The notes: a model not told the origin generated them from the letters alone. A stretch of DNA of 64,000 nucleotides from Eubacterium sp. AB3007 (GCF_000688015.1 NZ_JIAD01000001.1:992001-1056000), one strand, 5' to 3'. Shown: positions 17,235 to 25,481, counted from the stretch's first letter. Program-made: numbers and translations.

Positions 17235-18257
17235 ATGGGCTATCTACTATCAAAGGACGGATTCGACAGGATTCTGGCGGAGCTGTCCCGGTATTACAGA
17301 CTTTACGGGCCAGTTCGAAAACAAGGAGAAGGACGGTTTACGGACACCGATGTGATACGGTACGATCTCCTGAAGTCGTCCGAGGATCTGGAGTTGGAGC
17401 ACAAGTCAGATTACTCGTTCAAAGAAACGTTGCTGCCGCTTTCGGAAACACTGTTCTACTTTACTGAGGAACAGGCGAAAGAGGCAGATCATACGGAACG
17501 GGGCACAATTGTATTTCTCCGGAGTTGCGACCTCCATGCGGTGAAACGATTGGATCAGATGTACCTTGCCAACGGGTCTTCTCAGGATCCGTTTTACAGA
17601 AGGATGCGGGAGCACATGTGGTTTGTTTTGATTGGGTGCCAGGAAAGCGATGAGGACTGCTTCTGCGTGGACATGGGGAGCAACGTGTCTGAGAACGGCT
17701 ACATCTTCTCCGTGGACCGGACACAGGATGGATATCGCTGCGATGTACAGGCGGAAGCGCTGCAGGCATTGTTCCGGAGCACAGCGAAACGAGAGGAAGA
17801 GGTTGTCCCCGCCCATGTGACCGAGAATCCGACCAGCGTGGATCTCCCGGAAGACATCTCTCTGGATCTCTATCAGGACAGCCTGTGGGAAGAGTACAGC
17901 ACCAGATGCATCGGCTGCGGACGCTGCAATTTTGTGTGTCCCACCTGCACCTGCTACACCATGCAGGACATCTATTACACCGACAACGGCCAGGCGGGCG
18001 AGCGCCGCAGAGTGACCGCCTCCTGTATGATTGACGGGTACACGGACGTAGCTGGCGGCGGTTCCTACCGAAAGACCAAGGGGGAGCGCATGCGGTTCAA
18101 GGTACTCCATAAGATCCACGATTTCAGAAAGCGCTTCGGCTATGATATGTGTGTAGGATGTGGGAGATGCGACGCGATATGCCCGGAGTACATATCCTTC
18201 CCACTTCTCATCAACAAGATCAGCGCTGCAGCAGGAAAGGAGGCCTCCCATGAGTGA
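17235..18257 (+). CDS. asrA: Anaerobic sulfite reductase subunit A (Fe-S electron carrier)
   Basis: Ferredoxin-like subunit that passes electrons within the AsrABC sulfite reductase (sulfite to sulfide). 340 residues with two 4Fe-4S clusters of the bacterial ferredoxin/heterodisulfide type near the C-terminus: CIGCGRCNFVCPTCTCY and CVGCGRCDAICP. The ATG at 17235 follows AGAGGAAGGAAG; an in-frame ATG at 17127 lies before the promoter. The last 8 nt overlap asrB. Confidence 0.93.
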   Translation: MGYLLSKDGFDRILAELSRYYRLYGPVRKQGEGRFTDTDVIRYDLLKSSEDLELEHKSDYSFKETLLPLSETLFYFTEEQAKEADHTERGTIVFLRSCDLHAVKRLDQMYLANGSSQDPFYRRMREHMWFVLIGCQESDEDCFCVDMGSNVSENGYIFSVDRTQDGYRCDVQAEALQALFRSTAKREEEVVPAHVTENPTSVDLPEDISLDLYQDSLWEEYSTRCIGCGRCNFVCPTCTCYTMQDIYYTDNGQAGERRRVTASCMIDGYTDVAGGGSYRKTKGERMRFKVLHKIHDFRKRFGYDMCVGCGRCDAICPEYISFPLLINKISAAAGKEASHE

Positions 18258-19044
18258 TCGCAATCCCTATGTCCCCTTCCCATCGGAGATCCTTCAGGTG
18301 ATCCAACATACGGACATCGAGTACACCTTCCGCATGGCCTTCCTGGGGGAGGTGAAGCCAGGGCAGTTTTTTGAGGTTTCCATCCCGAAGTACGGAGAGG
18401 CGCCTATCTCCGTCAGCGGCATTGGAGATGGCTTTGTGGATCTGACCATCCGACGGGTGGGACGGGTCACAAACGAAGTTTTCGAGAGATACCAGGGACA
18501 GAAACTCCTTCTGCGGGGCCCCTACGGCAACGGGTTCGACCCTTCCATGTACACTGGGGGTGAGGTGCTGGTCGTTGCCGGCGGCACAGGTGTCTCTCCC
18601 GTGCGCGGCGTGATCCAGGAACTGGCGGATCGGAACGACCCGGAAAACAACCACGTGATCGTGGGCTTCAAGAACCCAGACAACATTCTTTTCCGGGATG
18701 ATCTGACCCGTTGGGAGGAGCAACTCGATCTGACACTGACTGTGGATGCCGCAGAGGAAGGCTACACAGGCAATATCGGCCTGGTGACCGCCTTTCTTGA
18801 TGGCGTTCCTCTCCGTGACATCGCAACTTCGCGGGCTATTGTGGTGGGCCCGCCCATGATGATGAAATTCACAGTACAAGGTCTGCTGGACAGGGGGTTC
18901 CAGGAAGAGAACATCTGGGTCTCCCAGGAACGCAAGATGTGCTGCGGTCTTGGAAAGTGCGGACACTGCAGGATCGGCGAAAAATACGTCTGTATCGACG
19001 GCCCTGTATTCAATTATACGGTCAGCAAGACCATGCTGGATTAG
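18250..19044 (+). CDS. asrB: Anaerobic sulfite reductase subunit B (FAD/NAD and 2Fe-2S)
   Basis: Takes electrons from NAD(P)H into the complex. 264 residues in the ferredoxin-NADP reductase/dihydroorotate dehydrogenase PyrK-like fold: flavin domain with LLRGPYGNGF, NAD domain with VAGGTGVSPVRGVI, and a C-terminal 2Fe-2S Cys cluster CCGLGKCGHCRIG...VC. Its start overlaps asrA (ATGAGTGA), so translation is coupled. Confidence 0.93.
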   Translation: MSDRNPYVPFPSEILQVIQHTDIEYTFRMAFLGEVKPGQFFEVSIPKYGEAPISVSGIGDGFVDLTIRRVGRVTNEVFERYQGQKLLLRGPYGNGFDPSMYTGGEVLVVAGGTGVSPVRGVIQELADRNDPENNHVIVGFKNPDNILFRDDLTRWEEQLDLTLTVDAAEEGYTGNIGLVTAFLDGVPLRDIATSRAIVVGPPMMMKFTVQGLLDRGFQEENIWVSQERKMCCGLGKCGHCRIGEKYVCIDGPVFNYTVSKTMLD

Positions 19045-19054
19045 GAGGTGTGAG

Positions 19055-20044
19055 ATGGGACGTGATGTGAATATCAAGAAACTTAAGAAAAACGCCTTCC
19101 GCTACTCCAAACACCGGGGTGAAACAGCCTCCCGGGTGCGCATTCCCGGAGGCGTGATCGATGCGGAGAGCATGGCGGAGGTGGCTTCCATCGCCGAAGA
19201 GTTCGGAGACGGCACCATCTTTCTCACCAACCGTCAGGGCATCGAGCTGCCCGGCATCGACATGGCAGACATGCCGGCGGTAAACGAGAGGCTCCAATCC
19301 ATCATCGAAGCCTCTGGAGTCAACCAGGAGGAACCGGGACAGGGGTACCCTGCCTCCGGCACCAGAAACGTCGTGGCCTGCCCGGGCTCGCGACTCTGTC
19401 CCTTCGGTTGCTACGACACCACAGCCTTTGCCCGCAAGATGGACAAAGCCATATTCCCCGATGACCTCCACGTAAAGATCGCCTTCACTGGGTGCTCCAA
19501 CGACTGCGCCAAGGTACGCATGGACGACATTGGAGTCATCGGCATGACGGAGCCACAGTACGATCCCCAGCGATGTGTGGGCTGCGAGCAGTGCGTCAAA
19601 TATTGCCGGATCCGTTCTGTGAATGCGCTGGAGATGGTCAACGGAAAGATCCGGCGGGATCCCAAGCTCTGCATAGGCTGCGGGGTATGTGTCTACTACT
19701 GTCCCACCAGAGCCTGGACCAGAAGCAGCGACCACTACTTCCGGGTGGTCATCATGGGACGTACCGGCAAGAAGAATCCGCGTCTGGCGCAGGACTTCAT
19801 CAAGTGGGCCGACGAGGACAGCATCATGAAGATCACAGAGAATATGTACGCCTATGTCCGGGAGTACATCGACAAAGGAGCTCTGGAAGGCAAGGAACAC
19901 ATCGGCTATATCGTGGATCGGACCGGATTCGCTGAGTTTGCCAAGTGGGCCATGGAAGGGGTCACACTGCCAGAAATGGCCGAGGTCTCCAGCACAGTCT
20001 ACTGGGATGGCAAGCGCTACGACAGAAGCAACGATCTGAAATAA
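19055..20044 (+). CDS. asrC: Anaerobic sulfite reductase subunit C (siroheme catalytic subunit)
   Basis: Catalytic subunit that reduces sulfite to sulfide. 329 residues. The coupled siroheme/4Fe-4S motif is visible as CPGSRLCPFGCYDT and TGCSNDCAK, followed by two ferredoxin clusters CVGCEQCVKYC and CIGCGVCVYYCP. The ATG at 19055 has TTAGGAGG upstream, 10 nt after the asrB stop. Gives the organism sulfite-dependent sulfide formation or sulfite detoxification. Confidence 0.94.
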   Translation: MGRDVNIKKLKKNAFRYSKHRGETASRVRIPGGVIDAESMAEVASIAEEFGDGTIFLTNRQGIELPGIDMADMPAVNERLQSIIEASGVNQEEPGQGYPASGTRNVVACPGSRLCPFGCYDTTAFARKMDKAIFPDDLHVKIAFTGCSNDCAKVRMDDIGVIGMTEPQYDPQRCVGCEQCVKYCRIRSVNALEMVNGKIRRDPKLCIGCGVCVYYCPTRAWTRSSDHYFRVVIMGRTGKKNPRLAQDFIKWADEDSIMKITENMYAYVREYIDKGALEGKEHIGYIVDRTGFAEFAKWAMEGVTLPEMAEVSSTVYWDGKRYDRSNDLK

Positions 20045-20051
20045 AGCGAAG

Positions 20052-20090
20052 GAGGATCTGCAGAGGTGATCTGCGGTCCTCTTTCTTTTC
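20052..20090 (+). terminator. Terminator after asrABC
   Basis: GAGGA and GCAGA pair with TCTGC and TCCTC (two segments with a mismatch between), followed by CTTTCTTTT. Confidence 0.65.
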
Positions 20091-20091
20091 C

Positions 20092-20120
20092 TTGACAATT
20101 CCTTTCTCTCTGTGTATAAT
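20092..20120 (+). promoter_or_regulatory. Consensus sigma-70 promoter of the DUF2325-DUF3793 operon
   Basis: TTGACA (20092-20097), exactly 17 nt, TATAAT (20115-20120): a full consensus promoter. Confidence 0.85.
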
Positions 20121-20145
20121 GTTAGATGTAATTAACTTCAATTCG

Positions 20146-20200
20146 ATTAATTCGGCTGACTGCCGAATTAATTCTTCTCCAATAGTTAGATATATCTAAC
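20146..20200 (+). promoter_or_regulatory. Two palindromes in the DUF2325 leader, probable operator and RNA hairpin
   Basis: ATTAATTCGGC-TGACT-GCCGAATTAAT (20146-20172, 11-bp arms) and the perfect palindrome GTTAGATATATCTAAC (20185-20200), both between the promoter and start codon. The second resembles sites for metal-responsive DtxR/MntR-type repressors; the regulator is not identified. Confidence 0.5.
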
Positions 20201-20227
20201 CTTTAAAAGGACAGAAAGGATTATTAT

Positions 20228-20503
20228 ATGAGCGTAGTGATCATCGGTGGCAACGAATGCATGGTCAGCCGCTACAAGAACATGTGCAAACAGTATAACT
20301 GCAAGGCGAAGGTATTCGCCAAGTTTTCGCAGGCCATGAGCGGAAACATCGGCAGCCCGGACCTGATGGTCCTATTCACCAACACCGTTTCTCACAAAAT
20401 GGTGAAGACCGCCCTTAGCAAGGCACCTGAGGATACCCTGGTCGTACGTTCCCACTCCAGTTCCATGGCAGCGTTGAAAAAGGTTCTGGAGGTGCACGCA
20501 TGA
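20228..20503 (+). CDS. DUF2325 domain-containing protein
   Basis: A 91-residue cytoplasmic protein of unknown biochemical role. It has the DUF2325 pattern: an N-terminal beta strand and glycine loop (MSVVIIGGNECM), the stretch MVLFTNTVSHKMVKTALSKA, and the late SHSSSMAALKKVLE. A strong promoter and two palindromes precede it, and the next gene overlaps its stop by 4 nt. In my experience of Clostridia this family often sits near iron or flavodoxin genes; the palindromes would fit metal control. Confidence 0.8.
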   Translation: MSVVIIGGNECMVSRYKNMCKQYNCKAKVFAKFSQAMSGNIGSPDLMVLFTNTVSHKMVKTALSKAPEDTLVVRSHSSSMAALKKVLEVHA

Positions 20504-21057
20504 CCATGCTCTCCGAAGAAATATTGACACGTCACTGTGCCCCTACCCTGGCCGGACTGAAGACCGGTAATATATTCTCCTGTGAACTGGAAGACCGGGA
20601 TGCCCTCCGTGATGATCTGCGGGAACTGAATCGCACATTGGCAGGCAAGGGCCTTCGGGTCATTCCTCTTCACTATTCCGACAGAAAGGTCATGATCTAC
20701 CTGTACCGCCCCGCCCGCCTTGCTGCAGACTTGCAGGATCGGTGCGCCATCAGGCTTCTCGCAGAGCGCGGTTACGATCTCTGCAGCGGTACCAAAGCCG
20801 TTCTTCACCTGATCAGCCGCATGCGGCAATGCAGCGCCTTTCCCCACGAGATTGGCCTCTTCCTCGGATATCCACCTCAGGATGTGGAGGGGTTCATCAA
20901 TCAGGGATCTCGGAGCTGCAAGTGCGCCGGGCACTGGAAGGTCTATCACGATGAGAAGACCGCCCGGAAAACATTCGCCAGGTATGAGAAGTGCACCCGC
21001 ATCTACCAGGAGAAGATCGCAAGCGGTTCAACTCTCTGCCGGTTAGCAGTTGGCTAA
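20500..21057 (+). CDS. DUF3793 family protein
   Basis: 185 residues, cytoplasmic, with the DUF3793 features LAGLKTGNIFSC, KVMIYLYRP, FPHEIGLFLGYPPQDVEGFI and a Cys pair in SCKCAGHWKVYHD. Function unknown; clostridial members are often linked with DUF2325 and iron genes. The start at 20500 overlaps the preceding stop (ATGA), so the two proteins are made together. Confidence 0.8.
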   Translation: MTMLSEEILTRHCAPTLAGLKTGNIFSCELEDRDALRDDLRELNRTLAGKGLRVIPLHYSDRKVMIYLYRPARLAADLQDRCAIRLLAERGYDLCSGTKAVLHLISRMRQCSAFPHEIGLFLGYPPQDVEGFINQGSRSCKCAGHWKVYHDEKTARKTFARYEKCTRIYQEKIASGSTLCRLAVG

Positions 21058-21058
21058 A

Positions 21059-21095
21059 AACAAACAGGAGCAGCCATGTGGCTGCTCCTGAATCT
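21059..21095. terminator. Bidirectional terminator between DUF3793 and abfD
   Basis: CAGGAGCAGCC-ATGT-GGCTGCTCCTG (21065-21090). Plus strand is followed by AATCTTTT; minus strand by TTTGTTTTT, so it serves both converging units. Confidence 0.85.
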
Positions 21096-21111
21096 TTTCT
21101 GTCAGGATTGC

Positions 21112-22590
21112 TTACTCCTTGATCCCGGCGATATCCTTGGCCAGCTGCTTCTTGCCCTGGATGTTGCCCTGTCTGGAGATCATGATGCGCTGTGCCTGCG
21201 GGGAGCCAGCACCGTGCATGGACTCGGTCCGGTATCCGACGGCGGCGGTACCCAGGCAGAGGTTCTCCAGTAGACGGAGCACCTTGTTCCGGTCCTCGGT
21301 AGGAACATCGTCTCTGGTCTTGAAGTACTTCTCGCAGACCTCACCGATGCTCTCTCCGTTCTTCCCAACGACGACAGGAGAATCGAAGTCCTTCTGGGAA
21401 GGCAGGGTCACCATCAGGCCACCTGCGATGTCCTCGGCCAGACGAACGATCTCATAAGGGAAGCGGGTGATGTTCTGCTTGCACACGTTGGCCAGCAGCA
21501 GGTCGATCTGGTAGTTGCCTGCCTTGGTCTGGCAACCCTCGCAGGAGCAAGCGATGCCGCAGGAGAACAGTGTCTCGTTCAGGTGAGTCATCTCGATCAG
21601 TTTGTCCTTAATATGAGAGGCCTTATCGGCACCGTTGTACTCCGCTGCCAGTGCTGCCGCACCGATGACCACATCGCCCACGCCGACCTTGCAGCCGCCG
21701 TAACTCTGTCTGTGGTAGCCGGCAAAACGCTCGACCATCATGCCGGCGAACTCGTACTCACCAGCCATGAACACGTACTCGTTGGGAATAAACACGTCGT
21801 CGAAGACCACCAGAGCCTCCTGGCCGCCGTACTTCTGGTTGCCGGTGTCGATGGCACAGCCCTCTTCCATCTTTCTGGTGTCGCAGGACTGACGGCCATA
21901 GATCATGAACAGACCTTCTGCGTCGCTGGGACATGCGAAGGATACTGCGTAATCAGCATCCGCTTCTCTCATGGCGACGGTGGGCATGATGATGTGCCAG
22001 TGAGAGTTGATGGATCCGGTCTGATGCGCCTTGGCACCGCGGACCACGATCCCGTCCTCTCTGCGCTCCACGATGCGGACATACATATCCTTGTCGGTCT
22101 GGGCGTGGGGAGCCTTGCTGCGGTCTCCCTTGGGGTCGGTCATGGCACCGTCCACCACCAGGTCTTCTTTCTGGACCATCTTCAGGAACTCAGTGAAACG
22201 TTTGTGGTACTCTGTGCCGCACTTCTCATCGATCTCGAAGGTGGTGGAGTATACCGCGTTGAAAGCATCCATACCTACGCAGCGCTGAAAGCAGCTTCCT
22301 GTCTTCTGTCCCAGCAGACGCTGCATCTTGACCTTCTTTACCAGATCCTCTGTGCTCTGGTGCAGATGGGTGAAGCGGTTGACGGTCTCACCGGTCAGGT
22401 TGGACTTGGCGGTCATCAGATCTGCGTACTCGGGATCCTGAGCCAGGTCGTAGGTCATTGCCACGCTATTGATGGAAGGGCGAATGATGGGATGATCCAC
22501 CCAGTTCTCTACCTGCTCTCCAAACATGTATACTCTTGTTTTTAACTTGCGCAGACTCTCGATGTACTGCGCGCCTGTCATCAATGCCAT
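21112..22590 (-). CDS. abfD: 4-hydroxybutyryl-CoA dehydratase / vinylacetyl-CoA isomerase
   Basis: Flavin and 4Fe-4S enzyme that converts 4-hydroxybutyryl-CoA to crotonyl-CoA, an entry to butyrate from GABA or succinate. 492 residues. The cluster ligands of the C. aminobutyricum enzyme are all present: Cys100 and Cys104 (SCFQRC), then the His and Cys seven apart in HRQSYGGCK, with the conserved Lys after the Cys. The ATG at 22590 (MALMTGAQY) has GGAGAAACCT upstream; an in-frame ATG at 22674 is before the promoter. It has its own promoter and terminator. Confidence 0.95.
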   Translation of the reverse strand: MALMTGAQYIESLRKLKTRVYMFGEQVENWVDHPIIRPSINSVAMTYDLAQDPEYADLMTAKSNLTGETVNRFTHLHQSTEDLVKKVKMQRLLGQKTGSCFQRCVGMDAFNAVYSTTFEIDEKCGTEYHKRFTEFLKMVQKEDLVVDGAMTDPKGDRSKAPHAQTDKDMYVRIVERREDGIVVRGAKAHQTGSINSHWHIIMPTVAMREADADYAVSFACPSDAEGLFMIYGRQSCDTRKMEEGCAIDTGNQKYGGQEALVVFDDVFIPNEYVFMAGEYEFAGMMVERFAGYHRQSYGGCKVGVGDVVIGAAALAAEYNGADKASHIKDKLIEMTHLNETLFSCGIACSCEGCQTKAGNYQIDLLLANVCKQNITRFPYEIVRLAEDIAGGLMVTLPSQKDFDSPVVVGKNGESIGEVCEKYFKTRDDVPTEDRNKVLRLLENLCLGTAAVGYRTESMHGAGSPQAQRIMISRQGNIQGKKQLAKDIAGIKE

Positions 22591-22626
22591 AGGTTTCTCC
22601 TTTTCTATCAATATGTATTTCCTGTC

Positions 22627-22655
22627 ATTATAACACAGAAACGAAAAGAATGAAA
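22627..22655 (-). promoter_or_regulatory. Promoter of abfD
   Basis: Minus strand TATAAT (22627-22632) with TTTCAT 17 nt upstream. The preceding terminator (22661-22690) makes abfD independent of the larC operon. Confidence 0.6.
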
Positions 22656-22690
22656 GTAAAACGTGCTGCCGCACGCAAGCGGCAGCACGT
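22655..22690 (-). terminator. Terminator after the larC-BKACE-cyclase operon
   Basis: ACGTGCTGCCGC (22661-22672) pairs with GCGGCAGCACGT (22679-22690), a 12-bp stem with TTTTACTTTC after it on the minus strand. Confidence 0.85.
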
Positions 22691-22706
22691 CAGTGAAGTC
22701 GATCGA

Positions 22707-23624
22707 TTAATATACGCCGTACGGATACTCCTTGTCCGGAACGCTTCTGTCGATTCTGTCAGAAGGAACGAACGCAACGGCACGAACGATGGTTCCGTCG
22801 CCCATGTACCATCTCAGTGGGAATGCGCAGAACAGGAATCTCTGGTTTTTGACCTTATCCAGGTCGCCACCCAGGTTCTCGATTCCCATTACGTTATGTG
22901 CCAGCAGGATGTCGTGGCAGGGCTCCCACTCAGGGAAATCTTCCTCAACCGGATGACCGACCATCTCTTCGTACTCTTCAACGATTCTGGGAACGTAGGG
23001 GCCAGGACCGTGCTTTCCACCGTAGGTATACAGGAAGTGGTCGATGGCCTGCATATCGAAGCCAACACCCTTCACATGATGCTCTACGAACCATTTCGCA
23101 CCTTCGATGGACAGTCCTGGGCTGTAACCAAAGTAATCTTCGTTCTCACCCCAGCGTCTGTGTGTGCCGGTGTTCAGCAGGACCCAGTCACCTTCCTTGA
23201 TGCCTCCGGGTACCTTCTTAGCAGCTTCTTCGATCTCCTCGACAGTGATCAGTTCCCACTTCCCCTTAGGGATATCCAGGCATACAGCCTCGCCGAAGTA
23301 GTTCTCGATCGGCAGTTCATGAGTGAACGGGCTCTCCGGGATAACATGCGACGGGGAGTCAGCATGCGTGGAGTTATGCATATGGAAAGAGTTGAAGGTC
23401 TGCAGCAGTCTGTAGTGCATCGGCATGTGCTGTACTCTGTCGATATGGAAGTCACCGTTGGACGGCCACAGCGGATTTCCTCTTCCAAACGGGTTGGAGA
23501 GGTCCAGAAGCTCGAACTTTCCATCCTTGAACATGTCGAAGATGCTAGCGTCATACGGCTTTTTCCAGTCATTGGTATGCGCGTAGTTCTCTTCACGAGT
23601 ATGTCTTTCATAAATTTCAGACAT
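22707..23624 (-). CDS. Cyclase family protein (kynurenine formamidase-like metal hydrolase)
   Basis: 305 residues. The metal-binding motif of the family is HNSTHADSPSH (HxxTHxDxPxH) about residue 85. The fold includes amide hydrolases such as kynurenine formamidase and cyclic-imide or lactone hydrolases, so hydrolysis of a ring or amide bond is likely, with the substrate unknown. The N-terminus is longer than minimal family members. It is last in the sigma-54 operon larC-BKACE-cyclase, which suggests it prepares or releases an intermediate for the BKACE step. Confidence 0.82.
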   Translation of the reverse strand: MSEIYERHTREENYAHTNDWKKPYDASIFDMFKDGKFELLDLSNPFGRGNPLWPSNGDFHIDRVQHMPMHYRLLQTFNSFHMHNSTHADSPSHVIPESPFTHELPIENYFGEAVCLDIPKGKWELITVEEIEEAAKKVPGGIKEGDWVLLNTGTHRRWGENEDYFGYSPGLSIEGAKWFVEHHVKGVGFDMQAIDHFLYTYGGKHGPGPYVPRIVEEYEEMVGHPVEEDFPEWEPCHDILLAHNVMGIENLGGDLDKVKNQRFLFCAFPLRWYMGDGTIVRAVAFVPSDRIDRSVPDKEYPYGVY

Positions 23625-23684
23625 GGTTTTTCCTCCTTTAACATTGTGTATATTTCAGTGTTATTGAAAACGATTTTAGTGAGC

Positions 23685-24536
23685 CTATTTCCGCAGGCCC
23701 AGGATCTCTCTGGCATCGTCCGGAGTGGCGACTTCCTTGCCGACCTCTCTGGCCAGCCGGCTGACTCTGGCGATGAACTGCTCGTTGGACTCGGCCAACA
23801 CACCTGCGTTGTAGTATACGTTGTCCTCCAGCCCAACACGGATGTTGCCGCCCATAGCCAGGGCTGCCATCATGATCTCGTTGGCGCCTCTTCCGATGCC
23901 GAATGTACTCCAGGTGCAGTCCTCAGGCAGATGGTTCACCAGGTATACCAGGTTCTCGGTGGTAGCTTCCATGCCTCCCGGCGCTCCCAGGCAGAGCTGG
24001 AAGTGGGCCGGCGCCTGCAAGATGCCCTTCTTCAGGTAGTACTTGGCGGTGTTCAGCATACCCATGTCAAAGACCTCGATCTCCGGCTTGACCCCCGCAG
24101 CGATCATTTCCTTTCCGCAGAGCTCCAGGAATCCAGGCTCGTTCATGAACACTACAGTGTTCAGCCAGTTCATGGTACCCGCATCAAAGGATGCCATCTC
24201 CGGCTTCAGTTCCTTGAAAGGCTTGATCCTCTCTTCCCAGGAGAATCCCTGTCCGCCGGAAGAGGTCAGGTTGATGACCACCGGACATCCGGACTCGCGG
24301 ATCAGGGTCACCGCCTCCTCAAATTTATCGTAACGCATGCTTGCCTTGTCATCGTCGTCACGTACGTGGATATGGACCACAGCAGCCCCTGCCTCATAGC
24401 AGGCCAGTGCAGACTCGCAGATCTCCTTCGGCTGCGTTGGCAGGTTCGGGTTGTTATCCTTGGTGGTGACCGCACCGGTCAGCGCCGCGGTGATGATGAC
24501 TTTCTTCTTATCGTTCAATCTTCGTGTTTCAAGCAT
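23685..24536 (-). CDS. Beta-keto acid cleavage enzyme (BKACE; 3-keto-5-aminohexanoate cleavage protein family), copy 1
   Basis: Zinc enzyme that cleaves a beta-keto acid using acetyl-CoA, giving acetoacetate or acetoacetyl-CoA and a second product. 283 residues from the ATG at 24536 (MLETRRLNDKK), which has AAGGAG upstream; the frame is open further upstream, but that part overlaps larC. The zinc ligands are HIHVRD near residue 50 and the Glu of GLEDNV near 230. Family members differ in substrate (3-keto-5-aminohexanoate, dehydrocarnitine, others), so specificity is open. Operon with larC and a cyclase. Confidence 0.88.
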   Translation of the reverse strand: MLETRRLNDKKKVIITAALTGAVTTKDNNPNLPTQPKEICESALACYEAGAAVVHIHVRDDDDKASMRYDKFEEAVTLIRESGCPVVINLTSSGGQGFSWEERIKPFKELKPEMASFDAGTMNWLNTVVFMNEPGFLELCGKEMIAAGVKPEIEVFDMGMLNTAKYYLKKGILQAPAHFQLCLGAPGGMEATTENLVYLVNHLPEDCTWSTFGIGRGANEIMMAALAMGGNIRVGLEDNVYYNAGVLAESNEQFIARVSRLAREVGKEVATPDDAREILGLRK

Positions 24537-24555
24537 TTCTCTGATCTCCTTCTTG

Positions 24556-25302
24556 TTAACTGAGTATGGCCTCCATGGGCGGAAGGCCTGTCTCCCTGGT
24601 GCCGGTCCCATGCCCTCTGCGGCCGTTTCTGGCATCCTCAGGAACACTGTCCACAAATTCGTCTACGATCCCAGCCAGGATCGATGCCCCCGTAGGTGTC
24701 AGCACTTCCTGCGGAATGTCCGATCTGTAATGAGGAAGTCCGGTCTGATGAATGATCTCCCTCACCGCTGGCACCGGAACATTCAATGTCCCGCATGCGC
24801 AATGCACCTGACCATACCCTGTCGGGGGAAAGGTAGAAACGACTTTTGCCGGCTTGAGGTGCACCAGACAGATGGCCGCGCCGACGATGTCCACCACCGA
24901 ATCGACTGCACCCGCCTCGTGAAACTTCACCTCGTCGAGAGGAACTCCGTGTACCACCGATTCCGCACCAGACTTGATGCGGAAGATCCTGTGGGCGATC
25001 GCCTTCTCTTCCTCGCACAAAGCACTGTCGTCGATCATCCTTCGGATCTGTCCGTAATTCCGGTAATTTCCGGAATAGGGATCGGTCTTCTCCGCCTCCC
25101 TGTCCGCTAGAACCACGTCCACCGAAGCTGCAGGAATCCCCTGCCTTTCCACGGTGCCGAACCTGAGATGATAGCCGTCCAGATCCAGAAGAGAAAGTCT
25201 GTCCCGCAGGTAGTCGCCGGGTACTCCCAGATCCACCATTGTGGAAAGGAAGATGTCCCCGCTCATCCCGCTGTCACAATCCAGATAAAGAACTCGGCTC
25301 AT
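24556..25302 (-). CDS. larC: LarC-type nickel insertion protein, N-terminal (LarC1) half only
   Basis: LarC inserts nickel into the pincer cofactor using CTP. The 248-residue product matches the LarC N-terminal part: [69 protein letters not shown]. It ends where the LarC1 region ends; in L. plantarum a ribosomal frameshift joins LarC1 to LarC2, but here the BKACE gene starts 20 nt later and no LarC2 sequence follows in any frame. First gene of a sigma-54 operon and 15 kb from larE-larB. Confidence 0.82.
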   Translation of the reverse strand: MSRVLYLDCDSGMSGDIFLSTMVDLGVPGDYLRDRLSLLDLDGYHLRFGTVERQGIPAASVDVVLADREAEKTDPYSGNYRNYGQIRRMIDDSALCEEEKAIAHRIFRIKSGAESVVHGVPLDEVKFHEAGAVDSVVDIVGAAICLVHLKPAKVVSTFPPTGYGQVHCACGTLNVPVPAVREIIHQTGLPHYRSDIPQEVLTPTGASILAGIVDEFVDSVPEDARNGRRGHGTGTRETGLPPMEAILS

Positions 25303-25327
25303 TCGCGTTTCCTCCTATTTTAGTTAA

Positions 25328-25344
25328 AAGCAAATTCCGTGCCA
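25328..25344 (-). promoter_or_regulatory. Sigma-54 promoter of larC-BKACE-cyclase
   Basis: Minus strand TGGCAC (25339-25344), GGAAT, TTGCTT (25328-25333). The larC start is 26 nt downstream with AGGAGG between. Confidence 0.85.
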
Positions 25345-25429
25345 ACTTTACGAACAACCGGACCGTAGAGATACAGGGCTTTGTGCAAAAAAGCAGGAGC
25401 AAGTTGTTGCAATTGTCAAACAAATCGCT

Positions 25430-25444
25430 ATGCAATCCTGCAAC
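25430..25444. promoter_or_regulatory. Candidate activator site (UAS) for the sigma-54 regulator
   Basis: ATGCAATCCTGCAAC, an imperfect inverted repeat TTGCA-N4-TGCAA type. 14 of 15 bases match 32584-32598, and both copies stand about 75-90 nt upstream of a sigma-54 promoter. This copy also lies just before the -10 box of the regulator gene. Confidence 0.65.
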
Positions 25445-25451
25445 GATGTGG

Positions 25452-25457
25452 TATAAT
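25452..25457 (+). promoter_or_regulatory. -10 box of the sigma-54 activator gene
   Basis: TATAAT at 25452-25457, 25 nt before the start codon; no good -35 box is seen at the right distance, and the candidate UAS occupies that space, which hints at autoregulation. Confidence 0.5.
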
Positions 25458-25481
25458 TTCTCAAGAACACAGGAGAAGACA

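Noticed and set aside
23685..24656. A longer BKACE copy 1 starting at 24656
   Set aside because: The extra 40 residues overlap larC and do not resemble the family; the ATG at 24536 has a ribosome site.
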